Below, in pieces: positions 63,581 to 64,000 of a DNA stretch of 64,000 nucleotides; position 1 is the stretch's first letter; every line of letters starts with the position of its first letter. Below the pieces are notes generated by a model, which worked only from the letters and a program-made list of their open reading frames with translations, was not told the DNA's origin and made no database searches. The translations under genes were made by a program, and so were the position numbers. Source of the DNA: an uncultured Oscillospiraceae bacterium (lineage in GTDB: Bacteria; Bacillota; Clostridia; Oscillospirales; Ruminococcaceae); contig CAJTTH010000009.1 of NCBI GenBank assembly GCA_910579125.1, forward strand, positions 1 through 64,000. Reading direction: 5' to 3'.

Positions 63581-64000
63581 TCACAGCCTCAGCCAATCGT
63601 CCATATTGTAGTTCACCCAAATGTCGGACTTCCCCGCCTTTTCCAAACGGTTTGCCAACGGATCATACCGCCTGCCGTTTCTGTCAAGTATCCCCGAAAA
63701 TCGCTCCAAGCGCTCCATACGAAGCAAAACGTCCGCAATTTTTGTTCCGCTGAGCTTGTCCGCCGCCAGCGTGAAATCAAGATATCGTATAGCCGACCGC
63801 GCCAAGCTCTCAATATCGTTCAGCTTGTGCAGTTCATAGATTTTCAGTCCGAGCAAATTCGGCATTTTCCCGAAATCGGGCAGGCTCTCCACTGCGGGCA
63901 GTGAACATAAAAACAGCTTGCGAAGCCCCGAAACCTTCTCCAAAAACGACAAGTCGGAAACCTTACGCATTTCCTCAAGCGCAAGGTATTCCAGATTCTC
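63581..64000 (-). CDS. Leucine-rich-repeat protein, cut by the window end
   Basis: The reading frame is open to base 64000 and continues beyond it. The visible part shows repeats such as NLEYLALEEMRKVSDLSFLE, VSGLRKLFLCSLPAVESLPD and MPNLLGLKIYELHKLNDIES, with a period near 23 residues and Leu in the LxxLxL places. The C-terminus is YNMDDWLRL. Such proteins bind other proteins; the partner is unknown. The true start lies outside the window. Confidence 0.72.
   Translation of the reverse strand, partial: ENLEYLALEEMRKVSDLSFLEKVSGLRKLFLCSLPAVESLPDFGKMPNLLGLKIYELHKLNDIESLARSAIRYLDFTLAADKLSGTKIADVLLRMERLERFSGILDRNGRRYDPLANRLEKAGKSDIWVNYNMDDWLRL

Overview
The window looks like chromosomal DNA of a Gram-positive gut Firmicute of the Clostridia, most likely an Oscillospiraceae/Ruminococcus-like organism (close to [Eubacterium] siraeum-type genomes; this is inference from gene content, not from a search). 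Signs are consensus TTGACA-17-TATAAT promoters, strong GGAGG ribosome sites, a cysteine T-box, a SecG-RNase R pair, SpoVG, split transketolase subunits, many lipoproteins with an LxGC-type lipobox, a GH5 endoglucanase-like lipoprotein and no outer-membrane genes. Most genes are on the minus strand.

Region 1 (1-3700) is accessory. It ends in a complete tRNA-Leu(TAG) gene (52-136, minus). Upstream of it the minus strand carries a promoter-headed array of eight ~107-bp units, each beginning with the 5' half of a tRNA-Leu, and single decayed half-units separate small accessory genes (two GNAT acetyltransferases, a histidine phosphatase, a broken HAD hydrolase), all in one direction like cassettes. 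Region 2 (3700-11900) has a DUF4272 protein, a LysM/G5/M23 cell-wall peptidase, HPr, lipoproteins including a von Willebrand A protein, and an ECF sigma/anti-sigma pair. Region 3 (11900-18800) is a GntR-regulated ABC-2 transporter operon followed by a nitrate/sulfonate-type ABC importer whose mRNA starts in a compact stem-closed leader. Region 4 (18800-26800) holds an AI-2E-type permease, an amidohydrolase, three tandem cyclophilin-like lipoproteins and a T-box controlled cysE-cysS operon. Region 5 (26800-41400) has three small helical proteins, a phosphodiesterase, biotin ligase, CYTH phosphatase, NfeD-like and CorC-like membrane proteins, HAD phosphatases, an NlpC/P60 protein lacking its catalytic Cys, FapA/DUF342, secG-rnr, and a response regulator with HD-GYP plus an Hpt protein. 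Region 6 (41400-57900) has a large FtsK-like protein with three nucleotide-binding-like domains lacking the Walker A lysine, VanY, a PepV-like dipeptidase, MurC, SpoVG, a Nudix hydrolase, YfhO, ArgS, DUF1934, Ddl and GalE. Region 7 (57900-64000) has a zinc-ribbon mini-gene, the GH5 enzyme, transketolase halves, two paralogous unknown proteins, a HAD phosphatase and a leucine-rich-repeat protein cut by the window end.

The most unusual feature is a family of eleven ~80-170 bp intergenic hairpin repeats. They all point the same end at the start codon of the next gene, ten of them ending 8-24 bases from it, and most run into a similar Shine-Dalgarno sequence. Their inner arms fall into different sequence classes that keep base pairing within each copy. 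Together with the tRNA-Leu half-unit array, these are the best candidates for undescribed systems. Cell-envelope building (MurC, Ddl, M23, VanY, YfhO), cysteine supply and translation (CysE, CysS, ArgS, tRNA) and sugar metabolism (HPr, GalE, transketolase, GH5) are the main functional themes.
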